DNA from: an uncultured Spirochaetales bacterium
GTDB lineage: Bacteria; Spirochaetota; Spirochaetia; Sphaerochaetales; Sphaerochaetaceae
Direction of reading: 5' to 3'
Assembly (NCBI GenBank): GCA_934271365.1
Contig: CAKQRI010000032.1
Coordinates: forward strand, 1 to 23,805
Length of the DNA: 23,805 nt
In this document: piece by piece, positions 1 to 5,833 of the stretch
Numbering within the stretch: the first letter of the stretch is position 1
Layout: the number at the start of each line of letters is the position of its first letter
Program-made: the position numbers and the translations under genes
The notes under the pieces: model-generated
Told to the model about the DNA's origin: nothing
Database searches by the model: none
Seen by the model: the letters and a program-made list of their open reading frames with translations, nothing else

Positions 1-8
1 GGAGCTAA

Positions 9-24
9 CCGAGGCAAGCCTCGG
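9..24. repeat. Short GC-rich hairpin at the left edge
   Basis: A perfect inverted repeat, CCGAGGC-AA-GCCTCGG, gives a 7-bp stem with a 2-nt loop. It is followed by GGGGTATTCAACCC, which can fold back weakly on itself. It lies in the first bases of the window, so the unit it belongs to cannot be seen. Compact GC-rich palindromes of this kind resemble REP-type elements or the subterminal hairpins of small transposons. That reading is an inference. No clear T-tract follows on either strand, so it is a poor fit to an intrinsic terminator. Confidence 0.45.
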
Positions 25-38
25 GGTATTCAACCCTT

Positions 39-71
39 CACATGCTGGCTACTCGTATCGCCAGCATTGTG
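39..71. repeat. Second hairpin at the left edge
   Basis: ATGCTGGC at 42-49 pairs with GCCAGCAT at 60-67, an 8-bp stem around a 10-nt loop. The stem extends by three more pairs (39-41 with 69-71) if base 68 is bulged out. It lies between the window edge and the stop of the DUF1294 gene. On the minus strand it is downstream of that gene and could stop its transcription, but there is no T-tract. Together with the hairpin at 9-24 it suggests a two-hairpin element that continues to the left. One plus frame is open from base 2 to a TAA at 74-76 and could be the end of a gene, but nothing in it is recognisable. Confidence 0.4.
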
Positions 72-96
72 AATAAATCCTGAACCAGTTGTCATA

Positions 97-399
97 CTAC
101 ATCAGGAAAGCCCTATAAATCAGAATAAGAACTGCAATCTGAGCTATAAGCATCAGAGGAAAGAACAGAGCAAAATACCAGTGCTTTGTCTTGTGGTGCA
201 TAAGAGTCATTCCCAAAACACCTCCAAGGCCTCCAAATAGTGCGGTGAAGATGAACAGTGTCCTTTCTGGAATGCGTCTTGTCTGAGGCTTTCCACCATG
301 CTGCTTTATTGCCTTCTTCTTATCTACTGCCATCAATGCAAATGAGATGATATTCATAATGCACAGAAAAGCTATCAGTGTTATCTGCTCTATTTTCAT
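97..399 (-). CDS. DUF1294 family small membrane protein
   Basis: This 100-residue protein has three hydrophobic segments: about residues 5-22 (first membrane helix), 45-62 (glycine-rich), and 75-95. The loop after helix 1 carries DKKKA. Further on are R-I-P-E-R-T-L and the late H-H-K-T-K-H-W, the pattern of DUF1294 proteins. Function is unknown; the family consists of small inner-membrane proteins. A longer frame opens at 426, but ATG 399 has AAAGGA at a good distance and its Met precedes the conserved part, so 399 is preferred. It lies just downstream of the terminator that closes the rsfS operon, and I see no strong promoter of its own. It may be expressed by read-through. Confidence 0.75.
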   Translation of the reverse strand: MKIEQITLIAFLCIMNIISFALMAVDKKKAIKQHGGKPQTRRIPERTLFIFTALFGGLGGVLGMTLMHHKTKHWYFALFFPLMLIAQIAVLILIYRAFLM

Positions 400-424
400 G
401 CTGTATTTTCCTTTATTAGCAAAC

Positions 425-447
425 AAAAACGAGGCCCTATGACCTCG
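425..447 (-). terminator. Intrinsic terminator closing the rplU-rsfS operon
   Basis: On the minus strand, CGAGG (447-443) pairs with CCTCG (434-430) across an 8-nt loop and is followed by TTTTT (429-425). It begins 9 bp after the rsfS stop codon. The stem is only 5 bp but GC-rich, and the T-run and position support a real terminator. Confidence 0.65.
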
Positions 448-455
448 CTATGATG

Positions 456-803
456 TTATCTTGCCTCTTCTGTTGCTCTCCAGAGCTTCTCTAGATTGTA
501 GAATTCTCTTAGTTCTGCACTCATTAGGTGTATGACTATATCACCACAGTCAATAAGCTCCCATCCATCATCGCCTGGGCTCTTATGTCTGTTATTGACA
601 TTAAGCCCGAGATCAATAAGTTCTCCCCATAGCTGATGAACAACACCTTTCAGGTGTCCCACTGATGATACTGTTGCAATTACAAATGCATCTGTCCAGG
701 AGCACTCAGCTGCGCTCATATCAACAACCTGGACATCTTCGCATCTATGATCTTCAAGATAGCTCTTGATCTTATCTGTCTTCTCTTTTATCTCTTCTCT
801 CAT
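456..803 (-). CDS. rsfS: Ribosomal silencing factor RsfS
   Basis: This 115-residue protein has the length and layout of the RsfS/Iojap (DUF143) family. RsfS binds uL14 on the 50S subunit and prevents subunit joining when nutrients are low. Visible family signals are W-T-D-A-F-V-I-A-T near residue 36, the helix G-H-L-K-G-V-V-H-Q-L-W, and the late segment W-E-L-I-D-C-G-D-I-V-I-H, followed by R-E-F-Y-N-L-E-K-L-W. The start at 803 is preceded by GGAAGG about 7 nt upstream. It is the last gene of the operon, 42 bp after yqeK, and a terminator follows. The neighbourhood (L21, L27, ObgE) is the usual 50S assembly cluster. Confidence 0.93.
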   Translation of the reverse strand: MREEIKEKTDKIKSYLEDHRCEDVQVVDMSAAECSWTDAFVIATVSSVGHLKGVVHQLWGELIDLGLNVNNRHKSPGDDGWELIDCGDIVIHLMSAELREFYNLEKLWRATEEAR

Positions 804-845
804 TCTCTACCTTCCAAACGTGTCTATAGTATCGTGAAAAGACTC

Positions 846-1439
846 TCACTTCAAGTCTTGGTATATTCCGCCATTCTTAAGATATGAGTATAGCTCTTCG
901 GAGACTCCCGCACTTTTTATACCCTCTCTCTTAAAATACGAATTCTGCATATCCATTATCCTTATTGTAATCTCCTCTAAGGAATCCGGAGCTAGGATAT
1001 AGCTTCTGTCATCTGCATTGAGGTGCTTTCTGCCTGGTTCTATATAATCAGAAATATAAAGGATGGCACCTAGCCTTCCCATATCCTTAGAACCAAGAGT
1101 ATGATGCCTCACCGCTATAATATATGAATCAGGTATATCATCACCGCAGTCTTCTCTCATATGGAATGCCGCAAGAGGACCATGAAGCAGCATTGGAGTC
1201 TGCACTTCTTCTGGATAAAGCTTCATACCACTCTGCTCAAGCATAGCTGCTGTATTCCCATCTGCATCATAGCGATATACATCATGATAAATCCCAACAT
1301 AACGGGCAGATTCAGAATCAGCAGAGAACCTTACAGCAAGCTCAGCTGCGGTCTCTGCAACACCGACGGAATGAATAAAGCGGGACTCTTTCAGCTTTCT
1401 CTTGACAAAATCATAAAGCTCTATATAGCTGATGCTCAT
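846..1439 (-). CDS. yqeK: YqeK-like HD-domain hydrolase (probable bis(5'-nucleosyl)-tetraphosphatase)
   Basis: This 197-residue HD-superfamily metal-dependent phosphohydrolase is of the YqeK type. Members characterised elsewhere split diadenosine tetraphosphate symmetrically into two ADP. The metal-binding set can be followed: H23 (F-I-H-S-V-G-V-A), H52-D53 (Y-H-D-V), H86 (L-L-H-G-P), H112-H113 (R-H-H-T-L-G) and D131 (Y-I-S-D-Y-I-E-P-G-R). The last block is very characteristic of YqeK. The ATG at 1439 has AGGGA about 9 nt upstream and overlaps the end of nadD by 29 bp, so the two genes are probably translationally coupled. The nadD-yqeK-rsfS order is widely conserved in bacteria. Confidence 0.9.
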   Translation of the reverse strand: MSISYIELYDFVKRKLKESRFIHSVGVAETAAELAVRFSADSESARYVGIYHDVYRYDADGNTAAMLEQSGMKLYPEEVQTPMLLHGPLAAFHMREDCGDDIPDSYIIAVRHHTLGSKDMGRLGAILYISDYIEPGRKHLNADDRSYILAPDSLEEITIRIMDMQNSYFKREGIKSAGVSEELYSYLKNGGIYQDLK

Positions 1440-2013
1440 TTATATATTCCCTAACTCTTCCAGATACGAGATCCAGCCGACCACTCCTGACTTCAGTTGA
1501 TGATGCTTCAAAGACAGGAGATGGGATGAATTCAATATCAGCTCCATGAGTTATCTTTTCAGCATTGTCTCTTGTAAAACAGATGAAATGTACATTTTTC
1601 TTCAGATATTCAAAGTCATGCCATCTATCAAGATCAGGAAGGATATCATCACCTATAGCAAAATTGACCCGGCCTGATTCTTCAAGGTCATCATAGAATG
1701 CCTTAATAGTCTCACTTGTATAGCTGATTCCACCTTTTCTACCTTCGAAATCAGAGACATCAATCTCCATACAATCTTCAGGAAACATCTCATGATAATC
1801 TTCTGATGCAAGACGGAGCATGGCAATCCTCTCATCAAAAGATGCAGGATGCGTATCCTGCTTGAAATTAGAAATCAATGCAGGAATTACGTACAGCTTC
1901 TCAACTCCGCAATATATATACAGGTTATGGAAAAGATTGAGATGACCGGAGTGAACAGGATCGAATGTTCCGCCGATTATTGCATACTTATGCTTCATCC
2001 CTGTAAACAGCAT
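1411..2013 (-). CDS. nadD: Nicotinate-nucleotide adenylyltransferase NadD
   Basis: This 200-residue enzyme transfers AMP from ATP to nicotinate mononucleotide, making deamido-NAD. The nucleotidyltransferase signature G-G-T-F-D-P-V-H-S-G-H (residues 14-24, HxGH at 21-24) and the late S-S-T-E-V-R-S-G, equivalent to the ISSTxxR motif, are both present. The ATG at 2013 lies inside the end of obgE (26-bp overlap), with AAAGG about 9 nt before it. A second ATG at 1998 would remove five residues and has poorer spacing to any ribosome binding site. Its 3' end overlaps yqeK by 29 bp. Such overlaps point to tight co-expression across the operon. Confidence 0.95.
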   Translation of the reverse strand: MLFTGMKHKYAIIGGTFDPVHSGHLNLFHNLYIYCGVEKLYVIPALISNFKQDTHPASFDERIAMLRLASEDYHEMFPEDCMEIDVSDFEGRKGGISYTSETIKAFYDDLEESGRVNFAIGDDILPDLDRWHDFEYLKKNVHFICFTRDNAEKITHGADIEFIPSPVFEASSTEVRSGRLDLVSGRVREYINEHQLYRAL

Positions 2014-3046
2014 CCTTATTCACCTTTGTAGTGAATCCGCCAGCATCCTCAAGCTTGCGCTCCTCCTCTTTTCCTGCAAGCCTTACAAAAGCCTGCTTAA
2101 CAGGAAGAAGCAGCTCATCATCATATATTGATAAAGGAAGAACTGTGCATGAGCTGAATTTTGCCTTGAGCTCCTCAAAACGCTTATCAGCTCCATCTTC
2201 ATCTATTTTCGTGCCAATAATCACATAATCCTTGGCAGCCAGTTCCTGACTATACTTTCCAAGCTCTGCTGAGAGAATATCGAAAGCATCAAGATAATTC
2301 TCATCTGAAAGATCAATGAGATATGCAAGCCCCTTTGTCCTTGATATATGGCGAAGGAATTTAAAGCCCATTCCTACACCTTCGCTTGCACCTTCAAGCA
2401 ACCCTGGAATATCAGCAAGAACAACATCCTGATCAGAGTATCTCATCACTCCGAGCTCTGGAATCTTAGTTGTAAAAGGATAGCCTGCTACTTTGCTTCT
2501 GGCATTCGTAAGCAGGTTCAGGAGAGATGACTTACCGGCATTCGGGAATCCAACAAACCCGATATCAGCAATGACCAAGAGCTCTACACCTACTCTCATG
2601 GCCTCGCCTTTTTCTCCTGGCTGAGCAAAACGTGGAGTCTGCCTTGTAGCTGTCTTGAAGTGCCAGTTTCCCTGACCACCTCTTCCGCCTTTCAATAGAA
2701 CAAACCTATCAAGGCCTGTGAGATCCTTTATTATCTCACCAGTCTCTGCATTCTTAAGGACAGTTCCAGGAGGAACAGGAATCTCCACGTCACGACCATC
2801 GCGACCGAAGCATCTGTCCCCCTGACCGCCCCTTCCATTCTCTGCTCTGAAAGAACGGATCATTTTCAGGTGCCCAAGGGTTCTCAGATTATCCTTAACA
2901 ACAAAGACAACATCACCGCCCCTGCCGCCGTCTCCTCCGTCAGGTCCACCTTTTGGAATGAACTTCTCTCTATGAAATGAGACACATCCTGCGCCACCAT
3001 TTCCTGAAGAGACGTCGATATAAGTCTCATCTGAAAATCCGAACAT
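1988..3046 (-). CDS. obgE: Obg-family GTPase involved in 50S assembly
   Basis: This 352-residue protein has the N-terminal glycine-rich Obg fold (about residues 1-158; repeats such as G-G-D-G-G-R-G-G-D and G-R-G-G-Q-G) and then a TRAFAC GTPase domain. G1 is G-F-P-N-A-G-K-S (166-173), G3 is D-I-P-G (212-215), and G4 reads T-K-I-D (279-282) instead of the commoner N-K-x-D. The protein stops soon after the G domain, so it lacks the C-terminal OCT domain of Bacillus-type Obg and resembles the shorter Gram-negative form. It starts 4 bp after the rpmA stop, with GGAAG about 9 nt before the ATG, within the end of rpmA. Confidence 0.96.
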   Translation of the reverse strand: MFGFSDETYIDVSSGNGGAGCVSFHREKFIPKGGPDGGDGGRGGDVVFVVKDNLRTLGHLKMIRSFRAENGRGGQGDRCFGRDGRDVEIPVPPGTVLKNAETGEIIKDLTGLDRFVLLKGGRGGQGNWHFKTATRQTPRFAQPGEKGEAMRVGVELLVIADIGFVGFPNAGKSSLLNLLTNARSKVAGYPFTTKIPELGVMRYSDQDVVLADIPGLLEGASEGVGMGFKFLRHISRTKGLAYLIDLSDENYLDAFDILSAELGKYSQELAAKDYVIIGTKIDEDGADKRFEELKAKFSSCTVLPLSIYDDELLLPVKQAFVRLAGKEEERKLEDAGGFTTKVNKDAVYRDEA

Positions 3047-3050
3047 CCTG

Positions 3051-3308
3051 TTAAGCTTCCACCTCTACGATGTTGCAGTACTTTCTGTTGTTTCTCTCTT
3101 TGAATTCAACTGTACCTGCAACAAGTGCAAAAAGTGTGTAATCCTTGCCAAGACCGCAGTTTGCACCCGGATGGATTACTGTACCTCTCTGGCGGACGAT
3201 AACCTCTCCAGCCTTAACAAGCTGACCGCCGAATCTCTTTACGCCAAGTCTCTGTGCGTTGCTATCGCGTCCATTGCGGGATGATCCGCCACCTTTCTTA
3301 TGTGCCAT
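3051..3308 (-). CDS. rpmA: 50S ribosomal protein bL27
   Basis: This 85-residue protein begins M-A-H-K-K-G-G-G-S-S-R-N-G-R-D-S, the universal bL27 start whose tail reaches the peptidyl transferase centre. It continues with L-G-V-K-R-F-G-G-Q and G-D/G-K-D-Y-T-L-F-A-L. There is no N-terminal extension for removal by Prp protease. This agrees with the lack of a prp gene between rplU and rpmA, where only 11 bp separate the two frames. That arrangement argues against a Bacillota host. Expression is expected to be high, from the promoter upstream of rplU. Confidence 0.97.
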   Translation of the reverse strand: MAHKKGGGSSRNGRDSNAQRLGVKRFGGQLVKAGEVIVRQRGTVIHPGANCGLGKDYTLFALVAGTVEFKERNNRKYCNIVEVEA

Positions 3309-3319
3309 TTCTTCCCTCC

Positions 3320-3631
3320 TCAGCCTTCAATCTTATTGATTGTGATTGTTGTATACTTCTCTCTGTGACCCTGTGTTCTTCTATAGCCCTTTCTTCTGTG
3401 GAACTTATAGACCTTAACCTTGTCACCCTTTACTTCTTCGCCTACTGTTGCAACAACCTTAGCGCCCTCTACATAAGGAGTGCCGAACTTAGCGTTGTCA
3501 CCATCAACAATAGCAAGAACCTTCTCGCTCTCATAAGAAGCACCAGCTTCGAGTGGGAGTCTATCAACAAGGAGTACTGCGCCTTCTTCAGCCTTGTACT
3601 GCTTGCCTAGGATTTCAACTAATGCGTACAT
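3320..3631 (-). CDS. rplU: 50S ribosomal protein bL21
   Basis: This 103-residue protein begins M-Y-A-L-V-E-I-L-G-K-Q-Y-K and carries the C-terminal bL21 signature K-V-Y-K-F-H-R-R-K-G-Y-R-R-T-Q-G-H-R. Its length is the normal one for the family. An upstream in-frame start at 3694 would add 21 lysine- and serine-rich residues. It is rejected because the -10 and -35 boxes of the operon promoter lie inside that stretch, and because AAAGGA sits about 6 nt before the ATG at 3631. It is the first gene of the six-gene minus-strand operon. Confidence 0.97.
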   Translation of the reverse strand: MYALVEILGKQYKAEEGAVLLVDRLPLEAGASYESEKVLAIVDGDNAKFGTPYVEGAKVVATVGEEVKGDKVKVYKFHRRKGYRRTQGHREKYTTITINKIEG

Positions 3632-3662
3632 TTTGCGTCCTTTAATTTTTAATCTGCTATTG

Positions 3663-3691
3663 TTTTTATCGGATGAGCTGTTTTTTTTCAA
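3663..3691 (-). promoter_or_regulatory. Promoter of the rplU operon
   Basis: On the minus strand, TTGAAA (3691-3686) and TAAAAA (3668-3663) are separated by exactly 17 bp. The -35 box matches 5 of 6 consensus bases and the -10 box 4 of 6. Initiation would occur near 3656, giving a leader of about 25 nt that contains the AAAGGA ribosome binding site of rplU. No other candidate upstream is as good. Confidence 0.65.
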
Positions 3692-3733
3692 CACAAAAAA
3701 GGAATCAGAAGGCCCAAAATAGATGAAAATGGA

Positions 3734-3763
3734 TTTTCAAACCGAACGTTCGGTTGATATAAT
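3734..3763 (+). promoter_or_regulatory. tetR promoter, probably giving a leaderless mRNA
   Basis: A perfect TATAAT at 3758-3763 ends 7 nt before the ATG at 3771. A weak -35 (TTTTCA, 3734-3739) lies 18 bp upstream. With a normal initiation distance, transcription would begin at or next to the A of the start codon. There is no ribosome binding site before this ATG. Confidence 0.6.
3740..3755. promoter_or_regulatory. TetR-type operator palindrome
   Basis: AACCGAACGTTCGGTT is a perfect 16-bp palindrome placed between the -35 and -10 boxes of the tetR promoter. Palindromes built on CCGAxCGxTCGG are typical of TetR/AcrR regulators, and bound repressor here would block RNA polymerase, so autorepression is likely. 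Palindrome and position are seen directly. Binding by this TetR is an inference. Confidence 0.75.
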
Positions 3764-3770
3764 CATAAAT

Positions 3771-4322
3771 ATGAAGATCAATGGCAAAGATGACATAAGA
3801 TTGCAGGCTTTGGATATACTCTCTTTTGATGGAATAGAAACACTCACAATGTCAGAACTGGCAAAGCGCGTCGGGCTGACCAAGGCCTCTCTCTATCACT
3901 ACTACAAAAGCAAGGATGAGATACTTGAGGATATATTCTTAAAAGGCCATAAGAAGCTTATGCAGCATGGGTTTTATCAGAAGCTAAGTGGAGATTCTGA
4001 GGCCAATCTCAGAGCTCTCGCTACAAACTGGATAAACCTATTCAGAGATGATGAGAACTACATGTACCTAAGGATGGTTACATCAATGCATCTCACAGAT
4101 AGCAGAGCTGAAGAGGAATACAGAGCCTTGACACTGATGCTTAAAGGACAGGCATCAATCGTCATACAGAGGATAAAAGGAGCCGAGACGTCACTGCTAT
4201 CAGCACTCTTCTCATCTCTTCTATTCTCTCATCTTGAAGGAATACTTGAAGATGAGAGCTCTGATGATGAGAAGCTCATAGAGGAGATATGTGAATTTGC
4301 ATCATTGATTGAAGCAGACTGA
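3771..4322 (+). CDS. TetR/AcrR family transcriptional regulator
   Basis: This 183-residue protein has a classic TetR DNA-binding head: R-L-Q-A-L-D-I-L, then T-M-S-E-L-A-K-R-V-G-L-T-K-A-S-L-Y-H-Y-Y-K as the helix-turn-helix, then S-K-D-E-I-L. An all-helical ligand-binding domain of about 120 residues follows. The frame extends upstream to 3723, but that start would place the operator and TATAAT inside the coding region, so 3771 is chosen. No target gene lies next to it: the upstream gene is the divergent ribosomal operon and the downstream gene is convergent. It therefore looks like an orphan autoregulated repressor with targets elsewhere. The ligand is unknown. Confidence 0.88.
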   Translation: MKINGKDDIRLQALDILSFDGIETLTMSELAKRVGLTKASLYHYYKSKDEILEDIFLKGHKKLMQHGFYQKLSGDSEANLRALATNWINLFRDDENYMYLRMVTSMHLTDSRAEEEYRALTLMLKGQASIVIQRIKGAETSLLSALFSSLLFSHLEGILEDESSDDEKLIEEICEFASLIEAD

Positions 4323-4339
4323 TATTCCAACTGGATTTA

Positions 4340-4353
4340 CTCATCTAGATGAG
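4340..4353. repeat. Palindrome between convergent genes
   Basis: CTCATCTAGATGAG is a perfect 14-bp palindrome that covers the stop codon of the minus-strand hydrolase, 17 bp after the tetR stop. It could slow convergent polymerases, but neither side has a T-tract. Its role is uncertain and chance is possible. Confidence 0.3.
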
Positions 4354-5792
4354 GCAACTCCATTTATCGGCATTATTGACAGCTCTCCATTCTGATGCAT
4401 GAAAGCAGTGACAGACTGATCATCAAATGCAAGCTGAATGATGAGAGAACCACACTCCTCTCCTATGTACTCAGTGACAATTGAAAGCGTACCATCGCTC
4501 TTCCATGCTGCAGATGAGACCGAAGGGACAGAATCCGGAAGCATGGCCTCAGCTTCCCGGATGCACCCCAAACCAAACTCAATGGAAAGACCTGTTCCTG
4601 ATATGCAGAAATCAAGAGTGCCATATCCATCACGGAATGTGCATTTAAGTCTCTCGAGCCCAATTGTATTTGAGTTAAAGAAATACTCCTTTCCTGATAC
4701 TTTCAGAGAAACAGGCGATGAAGCAGAGCCCTGGACAGCTTTCAGAGAAAGTGATGAGATTGTTTCCTCTAATTCAGCAAGAGAAGATGGATTCTCTTCA
4801 ATCGCACTAGAAGCTGCAGAATCTGCAATTTTCCAGACAGCATCAAATATAAGGCTTTCAGCATTGGATATTCCCTGGGTATCTGCAGTTACAGCTATAG
4901 CCATATCCTTATCTGGGATAGCAATAATAAGCTGAGATCCCATTCCATAGAACATATAGCCATGGGAATTCATCCAGATCTGATAGCCATAGCCAGAGAA
5001 AGTATCGAGGAGACCAAATCTGGACCCAGAAGTCTCAATCCTCTTGGCTGTAGCTTCTTTTATATAGTTTCCGAGAATTCCGCCATCATTGAAATGCATC
5101 ACTTTATTGATTGCATATATCATATCAAGAGGTCTGCACATCAGACCGCTTCCGCCGGCGCTATGACCTCCTGGCTCTTTTATTATATATGCATCTTCAA
5201 AGAAGCCTGGATCCGTGAAGAACTCTTTCTTCAGATAAGAGAGGATGTCCTCTCCTGCAAGCTTCTCACATAATGCCGCAAGTGTCTGAGTTGCACTTGT
5301 ATCATATATGAATAATCTGCCTGGTGCATGGTCTGGAGGAACTATGAAGAATGGCTTTACCCAGTCATGGCCACTGAAGGAGTCTATATAGCTCCAGTTA
5401 GAGCTTCCTTCTTTATAGGCTGTGCGTCTATGGCACGATGCCATCATAAGCATATTGCGGATTGTTGTGCTCTCAAGCCACTCATCATGGCATCTTTCTG
5501 ATTCATACTCAGGGAAATATCTGATAATCGGATCATCGAGGGCAAGCTTCCCCTCTGCCAGAAGGCACCCGATTGCAATTGATACAAAGCTCTTTGTGCA
5601 TGAATACATCCTATGGAGCCTATCACTATTCCAAGGCTTCCAATAGGCTTCTGTAAGCAGCTTTCCGCCACGCATTATCAGAAGGCTATGCATCGGGACA
5701 AGATTCCTATCCAGGCTCTTTATGCACTGAGATATAAGAGATGAGGATATTCCTGCACTTTCAGGAGTAACATGTTCAAAAGAAGCTTCCAT
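4341..5792 (-). CDS. Serine hydrolase, class C beta-lactamase / esterase fold
   Basis: This 483-residue protein has a penicillin-binding-like serine hydrolase domain. The nucleophile motif SxxK is S64-C-T-K67 (in M-Y-S-C-T-K-S-F). The second motif tyrosine is Y163 in F-I-Y-D-T-S-A-T. The third region is the glycine-rich G-M-G-S-Q-L-I-I-A-I-P-D-K-D-M. About 150 C-terminal residues form a beta-rich extension seen in many family members annotated only as serine hydrolase. There is no signal peptide at the N-terminus (M-E-A-S-F-E-H-V), so a cytoplasmic esterase or amidase role is likelier than beta-lactam resistance. The ATG at 5792 lies 10 bp beyond the argS terminator; TATAAA at 5833-5828 may provide a separate promoter. 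The natural substrate cannot be read from the sequence. Confidence 0.85.
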   Translation of the reverse strand: MEASFEHVTPESAGISSSLISQCIKSLDRNLVPMHSLLIMRGGKLLTEAYWKPWNSDRLHRMYSCTKSFVSIAIGCLLAEGKLALDDPIIRYFPEYESERCHDEWLESTTIRNMLMMASCHRRTAYKEGSSNWSYIDSFSGHDWVKPFFIVPPDHAPGRLFIYDTSATQTLAALCEKLAGEDILSYLKKEFFTDPGFFEDAYIIKEPGGHSAGGSGLMCRPLDMIYAINKVMHFNDGGILGNYIKEATAKRIETSGSRFGLLDTFSGYGYQIWMNSHGYMFYGMGSQLIIAIPDKDMAIAVTADTQGISNAESLIFDAVWKIADSAASSAIEENPSSLAELEETISSLSLKAVQGSASSPVSLKVSGKEYFFNSNTIGLERLKCTFRDGYGTLDFCISGTGLSIEFGLGCIREAEAMLPDSVPSVSSAAWKSDGTLSIVTEYIGEECGSLIIQLAFDDQSVTAFMHQNGELSIMPINGVASSR

Positions 5793-5802
5793 ACAGCCAC
5801 CA

Positions 5803-5828
5803 TAAAAATGAAGCCTCCGAAGAGGCTT
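5803..5828 (-). terminator. Intrinsic terminator of argS
   Basis: On the minus strand, AAGCCTC (5828-5822), a TTCG tetraloop and GAGGCTT (5817-5811) form a 7-bp hairpin, followed by CATTTTTA. It begins 6 bp after the argS stop. The cUUCGg loop is highly stable, and two other terminators in this window use the same loop. Confidence 0.8.
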
Positions 5829-5833
5829 TTATA

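Noticed and set aside
3723..3770. Longer start for TetR
   Set aside because: It would place the operator palindrome and TATAAT inside the coding region, and TetR heads normally begin close to the R-x-x-A-L helix.
4438..4935. A 165-codon plus-strand frame
   Set aside because: It lies wholly inside the serine hydrolase gene on the other strand, has no ribosome binding site or recognisable protein features, and is a shadow of that coding sequence.
4341..5792. Serine hydrolase as a beta-lactam resistance gene
   Set aside because: It has the SxxK and Tyr motifs of the fold but no signal peptide for export and a long C-terminal extension. Resistance is not supported.
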